A stretch of 64,000 bases of DNA, taken from positions 1,178,001 through 1,242,000 of the forward strand of contig NZ_CP048814.1 in assembly GCF_014217785.1 (NCBI RefSeq). The letters are read 5' to 3'. The notes under the pieces are model-generated. The model did no database searches, was not told the origin of the DNA, and saw only the letters and a program-made list of their open reading frames with translations. The position numbers and the translations under genes were made by a program. Below are positions 8,678-17,354 of this stretch, in pieces. Position 1 is the first letter of the stretch. Each line of letters starts with the position of its first letter. This DNA is from Rhodococcus triatomae (GTDB lineage Bacteria; Actinomycetota; Actinomycetes; Mycobacteriales; Mycobacteriaceae).

Positions 8678-8758
8678 CCACCTTCACTCCCCCGCCCGCA
8701 CTCCCCTGGGTGAAGGTGCCCTTCGCCTCGACAGATCGGTCGAAGGCCACCTTCACCC
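8678..8758. repeat. Dispersed palindromic repeat element, copy A
   Basis: A 51-bp imperfect palindrome (8708-8758) has 18-bp arms starting gggtgaaggtgcccttcg and a 15-base loop. It is preceded by an extra inverted arm ccaccttcac at 8678. The same element in reverse orientation occurs at 56,057. It sits between convergent genes and probably acts as a bidirectional terminator. Confidence 0.8.
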
Positions 8759-8789
8759 TGGTGGGGATGGATCAGAGGGTGGGGAGGGA

Positions 8790-9347
8790 TCAGGAGCCGA
8801 AGACCCCGCCGAGGGAACCGGTAGACGAGCCCTGCCCGCCGCCGAGGACGAGGACGCCCGCGAAGTCGAATCGCTCCGGATCGAAGCCGACGAGGGGATC
8901 GATGGTGCAGTTGGTCACCAGCGCGTAGACGCCACTCGGGATGTTGGTGAACGATCCGGTGACCGTTCCACCGGACGCGATGACCACCTGCGGCAGCGCG
9001 GGAACCGCATCGGCGGCGATGAGATCCTCGATCAGCCGCAGCACGTCCGGACTCCCGGCACTGAGGGTGTCGATGATCGCGGGGCCGGCCACGGCAGCAC
9101 CCGCGACGGCGTCGACGATGACCGTGGTGCACTCGCCGGGAAGCAGGAGCAGGCGGTTGGGCACGTTCGTGACGGCGTAGTCGATGTTCGAACCGTTGAT
9201 GGTGGCGCTCAACGATACTCCCGACGAGGCAACGGGCTGCACCTCGGTCGGTGCCGCCGCGGCGCTCTGCACACCTGCCGCCACGAGCGCCCCCGTGGCG
9301 AGAAGAGCCGCCGTGGTCCGTGCCAGCATCGAGATCAGTGTCGACAT
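8790..9347 (-). CDS. Secreted protein of unknown function
   Basis: 185 residues with a clear signal peptide: hydrophobic TTAALLATGALVAAGVQSA, cleavage at about AAAA-P, residues 31-33. The mature part is rich in Val, Ala, Gly and Ser and contains two Cys (GECTT and TNCTID) that could form a disulfide in the exported protein. No enzyme motif is seen. A GGGAGGA ribosome site precedes the ATG. The small size and composition resemble exported actinobacterial proteins without known role. Confidence 0.7.
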   Translation of the reverse strand: MSTLISMLARTTAALLATGALVAAGVQSAAAAPTEVQPVASSGVSLSATINGSNIDYAVTNVPNRLLLLPGECTTVIVDAVAGAAVAGPAIIDTLSAGSPDVLRLIEDLIAADAVPALPQVVIASGGTVTGSFTNIPSGVYALVTNCTIDPLVGFDPERFDFAGVLVLGGGQGSSTGSLGGVFGS

Positions 9348-9362
9348 GTAGTTCCTCCCTGG

Positions 9363-9381
9363 TCAGGCGCCAGCCGCCTGA
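9363..9381 (-). promoter_or_regulatory. Hairpin in the leader of the secreted-protein gene
   Basis: TCAGGCG and CGCCTGA form a 7-bp stem with a 5-base loop just upstream of the ribosome site. Role unknown; it could be an operator or an RNA structure. Confidence 0.3.
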
Positions 9382-9485
9382 GCGAAGAGGCTACCGCCGA
9401 GAGTGCCGCTCCACGTGCGTAATCGAGTTATCGGCACATCCCCGGACACCTACGCGGTCCCGGACCCCACCGGAGCCCGCACCGT

Positions 9486-10208
9486 TCACCGGTATTCGGG
9501 GTTCTCGTAACCGAAGTGACAGCCGGCGTCCCACTCGGACCGCTGGTTTCCGTATGCGGGGAATCCGCCCGAGGCGCGCAGGATGGACGCGAGATGCAGC
9601 AGGTTGTAGGTGAGGAAAGTCGTGTTCCGGTTCACGAAGTCGTTCTCCGGCCCGCCGGAGCCCTCGTCCAGGTACGACGGTCCGGGTCCGGCCTCGCCGA
9701 TCCATCCGGCGTCCGCCTGCGGTGGAATCGAGTACCCGATGTGCTGGAGGCTGTACAGGGTGCTCATCGCACAGTGCTTGACGCCGTCCTCGTTGCCGGT
9801 GAAGAGAGCGCCGCCGACGCGCCCGTAGTACGCGTACTGTCCCTTGTCGTTGAGCACTCCGGAGTATCCGTACAGGCGCTCGATCACACGGCGCATGACA
9901 GAACTGTTGTCGCCCAGCCAGATCGGGCCCCCGAGCACCAGGATGTCGGCGGCCAGGACGCGCTCGAGAAGGGCCGGCCAGTCGTCGCGATCCCACCCGT
10001 ACTCGGTCATGTCCGGACGGACACCGGTCGCGATGTCGTAGTCGACCGCGCGAATCGAGTCCACCGAGACCCCGTTGCGCTCCATCACCGCGATACTCCG
10101 GTCGATCAGCGCCTGCGTGTTGCTCGGTTCCGGAGACCGCTTCAGCGTGCAGTTGATGTACATCGCCTTCAGCCCGGTGAAGTCCGGACGGTCTGCGTTC
10201 TCACTCAC
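9486..10208 (-). CDS. Flavodoxin-like NAD(P)H-dependent FMN reductase
   Basis: 240 residues. The N-terminal strand and loop MYINCTLKRSPEPSNTQALI is the FMN-phosphate loop of NADPH-dependent FMN reductases, and DILVLGGPIWLGDNSSVMRRVIERLYG is the second flavin-contact segment. It probably reduces quinones or other acceptors through FMN. GACAGGAGC lies six bases before the GTG, and that GTG overlaps the TAG of the glutaminase gene, so translation is coupled. It is the last gene of an operon that begins with a universal stress protein. Confidence 0.8.
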   Translation of the reverse strand: MSENADRPDFTGLKAMYINCTLKRSPEPSNTQALIDRSIAVMERNGVSVDSIRAVDYDIATGVRPDMTEYGWDRDDWPALLERVLAADILVLGGPIWLGDNSSVMRRVIERLYGYSGVLNDKGQYAYYGRVGGALFTGNEDGVKHCAMSTLYSLQHIGYSIPPQADAGWIGEAGPGPSYLDEGSGGPENDFVNRNTTFLTYNLLHLASILRASGGFPAYGNQRSEWDAGCHFGYENPEYR

Positions 10209-11497
10209 TAATGGCTCCTGTCGGTCGAGGAGGCGGAGGGGACAATCTCCGGACGCCGCCCGTCGCCGACATCCGGGTCGGGAAGTACCCCGTCCGGGTC
10301 CACGAGGAACACCCGCCGATCGGCGAGCAGGAGGCGGCGCATCGCCTCGAGAATCATGCGGCGGCCGACATCGTTGAGCCCCGGCACCCTGGCGAGGTCG
10401 AAGACCACCGGCTGCCCACTCTCCGACGCGCCCTCGAGCTCGCGCAGAACGGTTTCGGCACCGCGGAACTGGATGATTCCCTGCAACTCGTAGACGAGTA
10501 CCTCGCCGACATCCGGGAGGGTACCGGGATGCACCGAGCGCAGGGCACCCGCTCCGAGTGCCTCGGCTTCCATCAGGTGCAGGCCCATGTCGGCGGACAG
10601 TCGCCGGCACGTGCGCAGTCCTCGCACACTGTTTCCGTTGCGGTCCAGCCGGGGCGAGAAGACGCCGATTCCGACCTGAGCCGGAAGTGCACCGAGGATC
10701 CCACCTGCCACACCGCTCTTGGCCGGAATGCCCACCGCGGTGAGCCACTCACCCGCGCCGTTGTACATACCGCAGGCCGTCATCACGCCGAGTACCTGCC
10801 GGGCCACCCACGGCTCGACGACGGCGTCGCCGGTCACCGGCTGCACTCCCCCTTTCGCGAGCGTGGCACCCATGACCGCCAGATCACGCACCGTGACCAG
10901 GATCGAGCACTGCTCGGTGTAGCCGCGGACGACCTGCGCCGCGTCGCCCGCGAGGATGCCGTGGCTCCTCAGCATGTGGGCGAGGGCCAGATTTCGGTCG
11001 GCCGTCTCGAGTTCGGACCGGCACACCGCGTCGTCGATCCGCAGTTCCCGCCCGGCCAGCGCCGAGAACACGCGCACGACGCGCTGCACCCGCTCGTCCG
11101 GATCGCAGTCGGGGCCACCGACCAGATGATGCGTGGTGATCGCCCCGGCATTGATCATCGGGTTCATCGGACGATGCGACTCACCTTCGAGGGACAGCTC
11201 GTTGAACGCCTCCCCGGAGGGCTCCACTCCGACCTTGTCGAGGACGCGGTCGAGGCCGAGATCGGTCAGTGCCGCCGCGTAGGCGAACGGCTTCGAGATG
11301 GACTGGATGGAGAATTCGACGTCGTCGTCACCCGCCGAATACGTCCGGCCGTCGACGGTGGTGAGCGCCACCGCAAAGCGATCCGGATCGGCCTGCGCCA
11401 GCTCGGGTATGTAGTCCGCGACCGCGCCGTTCGTGTCGTCGGCGAGCGATTCGACGATCTCGTCCAGGTAGTCCGGGACGGGAGAGCGGAATGCCAC
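10208..11497 (-). CDS. glsA: Glutaminase with C-terminal STAS domain
   Basis: 429 residues. Residues 1-310 are a serine-dependent glutaminase of the beta-lactamase fold, hydrolysing glutamine to glutamate and ammonia: EFSIQSISKPFAY (S-x-x-K), NPMINAGAI, YTEQCSILVTVRDLAVMGATLA and the KSGVAGG motif are all visible. Residues about 330-410 form a STAS-like domain (VLVYELQGIIQFRGAE, PVVFDLARVPGLNDVGRRMI), as in anti-sigma-factor antagonists. The fusion suggests regulation by a partner or nucleotide. GTG start directly after the TGA of the preceding universal stress gene; the stop overlaps the FMN reductase start. Glutaminase-derived ammonia is often linked to acid or energy stress, which fits the neighbours (inference). 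Confidence 0.9.
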   Translation of the reverse strand: MAFRSPVPDYLDEIVESLADDTNGAVADYIPELAQADPDRFAVALTTVDGRTYSAGDDDVEFSIQSISKPFAYAAALTDLGLDRVLDKVGVEPSGEAFNELSLEGESHRPMNPMINAGAITTHHLVGGPDCDPDERVQRVVRVFSALAGRELRIDDAVCRSELETADRNLALAHMLRSHGILAGDAAQVVRGYTEQCSILVTVRDLAVMGATLAKGGVQPVTGDAVVEPWVARQVLGVMTACGMYNGAGEWLTAVGIPAKSGVAGGILGALPAQVGIGVFSPRLDRNGNSVRGLRTCRRLSADMGLHLMEAEALGAGALRSVHPGTLPDVGEVLVYELQGIIQFRGAETVLRELEGASESGQPVVFDLARVPGLNDVGRRMILEAMRRLLLADRRVFLVDPDGVLPDPDVGDGRRPEIVPSASSTDRSH

Positions 11498-12385
11498 TCA
11501 GGCTCCCCGCACGATGAGAACGGGGCAGTCGGCGGTGTGCAACAGGGCATTGCTGGTCGAGCCGAGCAGCATTCCCTTGAATCCGCCCCGGCCGCGACTA
11601 CCGACGACGATCAGCTGGGCACGTTCGGCGTAGTCGCTGAGCACGCGCACCGGACGATCCCTCGCCACCACCTTCTCCACCACGACGTCGGGGTACCTGT
11701 CCTGGAAACCGGCGAGCGACTCGGCCAGCACGGCCTCCTCCCCGCTCTGGATGCTGCTCCACAGCGGGTCCTCCGGTGTCGCACCCAGCGAGGGTTGGAC
11801 GCTGACGTCGCTCCACACGTTCACGGCGACGAGCGGGGCACCGACGGCGGCGGCCTGCGCGAACGCCACCTCCACCGCGGCCGTGCTGTGCTCGGACCCG
11901 TCCACGCCGACGACGATCGGCCCCTCCGTGGGCGGTGCCCCGTCGAGGGTGCGGCCCCGGACGACCGCGACCGGGCATGCGGAGTGCGATGCGAGCGAGG
12001 ACGTCACCGAACCGACCAGCAGGCCGGTGAACTCGCCGTGTCCGCGGGGCCCGACCGCGACGAAGTGCGACTGCTCGGAGAGTTCGATCAGGGCCCGCGA
12101 CACCTTGCCCTCGTGACGCTCGGTGACGACCTCGATCGGACGGTCCACCGACTGCTGTGCCAGCACCGCGGCGCTGGCCAGACGAGCCTTCGCGGTGGCC
12201 TCGAGTTCCTGTCGGAAGCTGTCGGCCAGGTACGGCTCGGAGTAGTAGAAGGCGGGGACGTGCACGACCGTCACGATCTTCAGCGGCAACCCCCATGCGG
12301 CCGCGGCGTGGGCGGCCCACACGACGGCGGTCGACGAGGACTCCGATCCGTCGACGGCGACGACGATCGGTTTCGATGCGGTCAT
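11498..12385 (-). CDS. Tandem universal stress protein (two UspA domains)
   Basis: 295 residues, two UspA domains (about 5-145 and 155-294). Each begins with the nucleotide-binding strand (VVAVDGSESS, VVGVDGSEHS). The second ends with VVGSRGRGGFKGMLLGSTSNALL, the G-x2-G-x9-G(S/T) ATP-binding motif; the first has the variant VGPRGHGEFTGLLVGSVTSSL. Double Usp proteins such as Rv1996, Rv2005c and Rv2623 belong to the mycobacterial dormancy regulon. The start follows GGAGGAAGGG. The upstream in-frame extension overlaps the luciferase-like gene and is rejected. First gene of a Usp-glutaminase-FMN reductase operon. Confidence 0.9.
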   Translation of the reverse strand: MTASKPIVVAVDGSESSSTAVVWAAHAAAAWGLPLKIVTVVHVPAFYYSEPYLADSFRQELEATAKARLASAAVLAQQSVDRPIEVVTERHEGKVSRALIELSEQSHFVAVGPRGHGEFTGLLVGSVTSSLASHSACPVAVVRGRTLDGAPPTEGPIVVGVDGSEHSTAAVEVAFAQAAAVGAPLVAVNVWSDVSVQPSLGATPEDPLWSSIQSGEEAVLAESLAGFQDRYPDVVVEKVVARDRPVRVLSDYAERAQLIVVGSRGRGGFKGMLLGSTSNALLHTADCPVLIVRGA

Positions 12386-12452
12386 GCTCGTCCCTTCCTC
12401 CTGCTGTCGGTCTTCTCGTGCCGAGCGGTGTGTGCCGCGCAGCCTGCGGCGG

Positions 12453-13505
12453 TCAGCCGCAGATCGTGCGGAGCTTCTCGATGAGGGCCACCCGGCCGGC
12501 ACGATCCGCGGCCAGCGGTGTGACATTCAGTGCGGTGACGCCGGATTCGGCGAACGCGGCGACGCGTTCGGCGACGTAACTCTCCGGGCCGATGAGCGAC
12601 ACGGCGCGCACCAACTCGTCGGGCACGGCGGCCGCGGCCTCCTCCTTCTTGCCCGCGAGGTACAGGTCCTGGATGGTCTCGGCCTCCTTCGCGTACCCGT
12701 AGCGCACGGCGAGGTCGTTGTAGAAGTTCTTGCCCTTGGCACCCATCCCACCGACGTAGAGCGCGATGTTGGGCCGGACCCAGTCCAGCATGTGGTCGAC
12801 GTCGTCGCCGATCGCGAGCACGGGCGAGGCGTAGACGTCCAGTTCACCCAGCTCGGGGTCGCGCTTGGCCTTGCCCGCCGCGAGGGGCTCGCCCCACACG
12901 TCGGCGGCCTTCTCGGGGTAGTAGAAGATCGGCTCCCAGCCCTCGGCGATCTCCGCCGTCAGAGCCACGTTCTTGGGACCCAGCGAGGCGATGATGATCG
13001 GGATACGTTCGCGCACAGGATGGTTGATGAGCTTGAGCGGCTTGCCCAGCCCGGTACCCTTCTCGGCCGGCAGCGGGATCTGGTAGTACTTGCCGTCGTG
13101 GACGACCTTCTCCCGGCGCCACACCTGCCGGCAGATCTCCACGACCTCGCGGGTACGTCCCAACGGGGCGTCGTACTTGACGCCGTGGAAGCCCTCGATG
13201 ACCTGCGGGCCGGACGCGCCGATACCCATCACGAACCGGCCGTCGGAGACGAAGTCCAGACCCGCCGCGGTCATCGCGGTGAGGCTGGGCGTGCGCGTGT
13301 AGATCTGGAAGATCCCCGACGCCAACTGGATCGTCGACGTCTTGGCGGCGAGGTAGCCGAGCTGGCTGACTGCATCGAACGAGTAGGCCTCGGGGACGAA
13401 GGCGATGTCCAGGCCAGCACGTTCGAGGTCCGCCACCTCCTCGACCGTCTCCGCGAATCCACCGCTGTAGTTCAAGCCCATGCCTATGCGCACGTTGTAC
13501 CCCAA
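12453..13505 (-). CDS. Luciferase-like (LLM) F420-type oxidoreductase
   Basis: 350 residues, TIM-barrel of the bacterial luciferase superfamily. Markers are the N-terminal VRIGMGLNYSGGF, PEAYSFDAVSQLGYLAAKTSTIQLASGIFQIYTRTP (typical of F420-dependent members), GRFVMGIGASGPQVIEGFHG and a C-terminal VALIEKLRTIC. Likely cofactor F420 or FMN; substrate unknown. The chosen TTG lies about 10 bases after AGGAG; a GTG four codons downstream is an alternative. It lies between two universal stress genes on the same strand, with a 67-base gap to the next. Confidence 0.85.
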   Translation of the reverse strand: MGYNVRIGMGLNYSGGFAETVEEVADLERAGLDIAFVPEAYSFDAVSQLGYLAAKTSTIQLASGIFQIYTRTPSLTAMTAAGLDFVSDGRFVMGIGASGPQVIEGFHGVKYDAPLGRTREVVEICRQVWRREKVVHDGKYYQIPLPAEKGTGLGKPLKLINHPVRERIPIIIASLGPKNVALTAEIAEGWEPIFYYPEKAADVWGEPLAAGKAKRDPELGELDVYASPVLAIGDDVDHMLDWVRPNIALYVGGMGAKGKNFYNDLAVRYGYAKEAETIQDLYLAGKKEEAAAAVPDELVRAVSLIGPESYVAERVAAFAESGVTALNVTPLAADRAGRVALIEKLRTICG

Positions 13506-13579
13506 TCCTGGCGTTCTCCTGTACGCACGAACACTACGTAATCGCCTTCACCTCGAGTAGGCCCACCCGTCGCGGCCGG

Positions 13580-14467
13580 TCAGTCGTCGGTCGGGCGGAC
13601 GACCATCACGGGGCACTCGGACTTACCGATGAGGTTGTTGCTCGTGGAGCCGAGCAGCATGCCGCGGAAACCGCCCCGGCCCCGGCTCCCGACGACCAGG
13701 AGCTGGGCCTGCTTGGACCATTCGACGAGCCGGGCCCGCGGGTTGTCCACGTACACCTTGCGCTCCACGGTGACGTCCGGGAACTCCTCCTGCCAGCCGG
13801 CGAGCGATTCCGCGAGCACGGCGTGCTCCTCTTCCTCGATGCTCTTCGGCAACAACGCGGCGGCGCGCGGGTCCTCGAGGATGCCGGGCCCCAGATCACT
13901 CCACACGTGCACGGCGACCAGTGGCGCACCGCGGAACGAGGCTTCCTCGAAGGCGGTCCTGATGGCGGCCTTGCTGGTGGCGCTGCCGTCCACGCCGACG
14001 ACCACGGGTCCGGAGTCACGGGTCTCGCCACGCACGACCACCACCGGGCACTTGGCATGCGTGGTGACGCTGACGGCGGTGTTGCCCAGCAGCAGTGCGG
14101 TGGCGGCGGCCCCGGCACCGGACGCGCCGACGACGACGTAGCGCACCTTCTCGGAGAGGTCGACGAGCCACTGCGAGCTGCTTCCGATGGCCAGTTCGGT
14201 ACGGATCTCGAGATCCGGCGCGACCTGTTTCGCGAGCTTCTCGACGTCGGCGAGGATCGCTCTGCCGCCCTCCTCCACCCATTCGTAGACTCCGCCGGCG
14301 TCCATGTAGGGACCGCCGAATCCGTACGGTGCGAAGTCGAGCGCATGGACGATCTCGAGGGTCGCCCCGCGACGCGAGGCCATCTCGGCCGCGAAGGTCA
14401 CGGCGGACTTGGCGGTCTCGGACCCGTCGGCACCGACGACCACTGCATTGCGTTCGGGTGTGCTCAT
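13580..14467 (-). CDS. Tandem universal stress protein (two UspA domains)
   Basis: 295 residues, paralogous to the Usp protein two genes downstream. Domain 1 starts VVVGADGSETAKSAV and holds VVGASGAGAAATALLLGNTAVSV, a variant ATP loop. Domain 2 starts VVVGVDGSATSKAA and ends VVGSRGRGGFRGMLLGSTSNNLI with the canonical ATP-binding motif. GAGGAG lies immediately before the ATG. A half-conserved DosR-type box is found 82 bases upstream. This supports, but does not prove, membership in the DevR regulon. Confidence 0.9.
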   Translation of the reverse strand: MSTPERNAVVVGADGSETAKSAVTFAAEMASRRGATLEIVHALDFAPYGFGGPYMDAGGVYEWVEEGGRAILADVEKLAKQVAPDLEIRTELAIGSSSQWLVDLSEKVRYVVVGASGAGAAATALLLGNTAVSVTTHAKCPVVVVRGETRDSGPVVVGVDGSATSKAAIRTAFEEASFRGAPLVAVHVWSDLGPGILEDPRAAALLPKSIEEEEHAVLAESLAGWQEEFPDVTVERKVYVDNPRARLVEWSKQAQLLVVGSRGRGGFRGMLLGSTSNNLIGKSECPVMVVRPTDD

Positions 14468-14548
14468 GCTCCTCACCCTAGCGCCGCGTCGGGCGCGGTG
14501 TCGGGAGTCCGTGGACATCACCGCCCTGGTCGGCGTCCCTGCCGCACC

Positions 14549-14563
14549 GGGACTTTCGCCTCT
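14549..14563. promoter_or_regulatory. Possible DosR-type box upstream of universal stress gene
   Basis: GGGACTTTCGCCTCT: the left half matches the DosR motif fully, while the right half has two mismatches to GGCCCT. It is placed upstream of the divisome-side Usp gene in a 136-base gap. Confidence 0.4.
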
Positions 14564-14603
14564 ATCTCCCCGTGCCACCCGCGGCGGGCCACCACCCGGT
14601 CGG

Positions 14604-16109
14604 TCACACCCAGGTGTGGACCGGGTCCCCCTCGCGCATGTGACCGACGTAGTCGCCGAGCATGCCGACCAGCGCGGAACGTCGGTTCTCTCCGGCGGCC
14701 TCTCGGCGGACCACCTGGTCGCGTTGCCAGGCTGCGCCCGTCTGCCGGGTGCGGCACCGGCCCTCGATCACGTCGAGATAGCGGTCCCGGGCCTTGGCGG
14801 ACAGCCCGAAGTCGGCGAGGCCCGCGTCGGCGAGCGGGAGCAGATGCCGGAGGACGAGTTCGTCGACGGGAACGAGCCCCAGGCCCGGCCAGCGAACCTG
14901 CGCCTCCATTCCGTATCGCGCCCCGGCCGCCAGATTGTGCCGGGCGTCCTCGAACGGCATCCGTTCCCACAGCGCGGCCCCCGAGTCGACGAGCGACCGG
15001 ATCACCCCGTAGTAGAGGGCCGCGTTCGCCATCATGTCGAGCACCGTCGGCCCGGCAGGCAGTACCCGGTTCTCGATTCGCAGGTGCGGGTCCCCGTCCA
15101 CGTGGTCGTACACCGGGCGGTTCCATCGGTAGATGGTGCCGTTGTGCATCTGCAGCTCGGACAGGGCCGGGGTCTCCCCCGACTCGAGCCGCTCCAGCGG
15201 ATCCTCCTCGTCCAGTTCGGGCAGCAGTGCCGGGAAGTACCGGGCGTTCTCCTCGAACAGGTCGAGGGCGGAGTCGATCCAGCGTTCGCCGAACCAGACC
15301 CGGGGTCGAACACCCTGATTGCGCAGCTCGGGCGGGCGGGTGTCGGTCGCCTGCTCGAAGATCGGCACCCGCGATTCGTGCCAGAGCGCCCGTCCGGCGA
15401 GGAACGGCGAGTTCGCCGCCGTCGCCACCTGCACGCCGGCGAGACACTGGGCCGTATTCCAATGCGCGGCAAACTCGTCCGGTGCCACGCGCAGATGCAG
15501 CTGCAAGGAAGTGCACGCCGCTTCCGGGGCCACCGAATCGGTGTCGGCGCGGAGCACGTCGGCGTCCCGGCCGGGCAGTGCGACCCCTTCCACGTCCAGT
15601 TCGATGTCCTCACCGCGGGCGGCGAAAATCTGCTGGTTGAGCAGCTCGTAGCGGGGGTTCGCCGTGATCCGGCCGTAGTCGAGATGCTCGAGTTCGAGAG
15701 TCGGGAGCATCCCGATCATCACCAGTGCCGCGTCCTGCTCCCTGATCCGGGCGTCGGCGAGGTGTAGCGACGCGCGCAGGCCACGTTCGAGTTCGAAGGT
15801 CGCCTCCCCGGCCAGCGGTCCCGGCCGCACGTTCATCTCGACGTTGAACTGGCCGAGTTCGGGCTGGAAGACCGAATCGTCGTCGATCGCCGCGAGCGCG
15901 GAGACGTTGACCATCGCCGGGCTCATGTCGGCGCGCACCAGATTCAGCTCGATCTCCATGCCCAGGAGCGGCTCGAACGGTTCGACGTCGTCGACGAACC
16001 GGCCCTCGCTCAGCATCCGCTCGAGCGCGTCGGAACACCGCTGGACCTTGCGGCGGAACTCGCGTCGATCGGCCCTGGTGAACTCCCGCGCGGTCACCTT
16101 GTCGCCCAC
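14604..16109 (-). CDS. Glutamate-cysteine ligase family (GCS2-like) protein
   Basis: 501 residues. LLGMEIELNLVRADMSPAMVN and ELGQFNVEMNVRP are the metal- and substrate-binding strands of the GCS2/YbdK-like family; SLQLHLRVAPDEFAAHWN and HLRIENRVLPAGPTVLDMMANAALYYG follow in the usual order. Family members join glutamate (or similar) to an amine using ATP. In Actinobacteria without glutathione these proteins may act in other gamma-glutamyl ligations, so the product is unknown. GTG start after GGTGGGAG. Upstream in-frame sequence is absent, and the gene is divergent from a small unknown gene. Confidence 0.85.
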   Translation of the reverse strand: MGDKVTAREFTRADRREFRRKVQRCSDALERMLSEGRFVDDVEPFEPLLGMEIELNLVRADMSPAMVNVSALAAIDDDSVFQPELGQFNVEMNVRPGPLAGEATFELERGLRASLHLADARIREQDAALVMIGMLPTLELEHLDYGRITANPRYELLNQQIFAARGEDIELDVEGVALPGRDADVLRADTDSVAPEAACTSLQLHLRVAPDEFAAHWNTAQCLAGVQVATAANSPFLAGRALWHESRVPIFEQATDTRPPELRNQGVRPRVWFGERWIDSALDLFEENARYFPALLPELDEEDPLERLESGETPALSELQMHNGTIYRWNRPVYDHVDGDPHLRIENRVLPAGPTVLDMMANAALYYGVIRSLVDSGAALWERMPFEDARHNLAAGARYGMEAQVRWPGLGLVPVDELVLRHLLPLADAGLADFGLSAKARDRYLDVIEGRCRTRQTGAAWQRDQVVRREAAGENRRSALVGMLGDYVGHMREGDPVHTWV

Positions 16110-16256
16110 ACCACACTCCCACCGCCGTGGTTGTCCCGTGCCGCGCCCGAAGCGGACTCGGTCGGGCCTGTCGCGAGCATATCGGTATCCCGGGCACGAA
16201 CCCGGTCACCCGATTAATCTCGGAGTCGGAGGCCGCCCCGAGTGGAAGGACCCGCG

Positions 16257-16529
16257 ATGTCCGCGAAAGAGAAGGCCGCGAAGGAGAAGGCCGCGGCGCC
16301 GACATTCACGCTGGGGAGCCGAGTGAAGACGCCCTACTCGGTCGATCCCGAGCTCGATCCGAAGAAGTGGCCGCTCGAAGCCGGCCAGATCGTGGAGGAG
16401 TTCGTCGTCGGCGACGACGTCGACGATTCCGAATACGGGCGTGACTGGGCCGTCATGCGCCGATGGGGTGTCGCCCTCGACACCGGCACCCTCGTGTTTC
16501 GCAACGACGAGGATCTCGAGCCCGAGTAG
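16257..16529 (+). CDS. Conserved small hypothetical protein
   Basis: 90 residues. A Lys/Ala-rich start (SAKEKAAKEKAAAPTF) is followed by an acidic beta-rich domain: GSRVKTPYSVDPELDPKKWPLEAGQIVEEFV, DDSEYGRDWAVMRRWGVALDTGTLVFRNDED. Charge and size recall small nucleic-acid or ribosome-associated proteins, but no family is recognised. AAGGA precedes the ATG by about seven bases; an upstream in-frame GTG is less well placed. A short hairpin overlaps its stop. Confidence 0.7.
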   Translation: MSAKEKAAKEKAAAPTFTLGSRVKTPYSVDPELDPKKWPLEAGQIVEEFVVGDDVDDSEYGRDWAVMRRWGVALDTGTLVFRNDEDLEPE

Positions 16530-16543
16530 CGCCCGGCTCGGGC
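16520..16543. terminator. Hairpin at convergent gene ends
   Basis: GCCCGAG and CTCGGGC form a 7-bp stem around the stop codon of the small gene, 4 bases before the stop of the M23 peptidase gene on the other strand. Confidence 0.45.
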
Positions 16544-16547
16544 GGGA

Positions 16548-17354
16548 TCAGGCCTGAACCGCGGAGTCGGACCAGGTGACGGTTGCGCCGTTGTCGCGCA
16601 GCCAGCGGTTCGGGTCGACCTTGTTGCCGGCCGTGTCGTGCACCTCGAAGTGCAGGTGCGGACCGGTGGACTGGCCACGATTGCCGACGGTGGCGATCTG
16701 CTCGCCCGCGCTCACGCGCTGACCGACGTTCACCTGGTAGGTGTCGATGTGTCCGTAGACGGTGACCGTGCCGTCGTCGTGCAGGACCCGGACCCACTGC
16801 CCGAAGCCGGAGGCCGGACCGGCGTCGACGACCTGGCCGTCGGCCGCGGCGAACACCGGGGTGCCGATCGGGGCCGCGATGTCGATGCCGCCGTGGTGAG
16901 CGCCCCAGCGAGAGCCGAAGTTGGAGGTCAGCGTCCCGGAGACGGGCTGGACGGTGGTGGGCTTGATCGGGTTGACCGAGTCGACCCACTGCTGGACCTG
17001 CCCACCGAACTGCTGTGCGGGGCCGAGATCGGGAACCTGGAAGCCGGCGGGGATCAGCCCCTCGGGAATCAGGTCGGCGGGGATGAGGTCGGTGGGGAGC
17101 TCGAAGGGCAGCGCGGGCGCCGGAGCGGCCTCGGGAGCGATCTCCGCCTCGTGGCTGTGACCCGGGTGCGCCGCGGCGGTGCCGGCACCGAGCTGAGCGG
17201 CACCGACGACGAGGGCTCCGGTGGCGGCGGCGACCGTCGCGGCCTTGACTCCGGCACCGGGACCCGACGGCTCGCAGCGGTGGCGGCCGCGGGGAGCGGC
17301 CGGATCGATCTCGAAAAGAACCTGCGAATCGGTGTTCCGGTGATGCGAACCCAC
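16548..17354 (-). CDS. Secreted M23 family peptidoglycan peptidase
   Basis: 268 residues. The N-terminal 60 residues hold a basic stretch and a hydrophobic segment (AATVAAATGALVVGAAQLGAGTA), a signal peptide or anchor with a longer than usual N-region. A Pro/Ala/Leu linker with repeats of LIPADLIPEGLIPAG follows. The C-terminal domain is a LytM/M23 metallopeptidase: RWGAHHGGIDIAAPIGTPV and TGPHLHFEVH carry the Zn-binding His and Asp (HxxxD and HxH). It cuts peptide cross-links in the cell wall. GTG start after GAGGT. Resembles Rv0950c-type proteins. Confidence 0.85.
   Translation of the reverse strand: MGSHHRNTDSQVLFEIDPAAPRGRHRCEPSGPGAGVKAATVAAATGALVVGAAQLGAGTAAAHPGHSHEAEIAPEAAPAPALPFELPTDLIPADLIPEGLIPAGFQVPDLGPAQQFGGQVQQWVDSVNPIKPTTVQPVSGTLTSNFGSRWGAHHGGIDIAAPIGTPVFAAADGQVVDAGPASGFGQWVRVLHDDGTVTVYGHIDTYQVNVGQRVSAGEQIATVGNRGQSTGPHLHFEVHDTAGNKVDPNRWLRDNGATVTWSDSAVQA

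Noticed and set aside
10211..12484. 757-codon open frame on the plus strand
   Set aside because: Opposite to the glutaminase and Usp genes; no recognisable domains.
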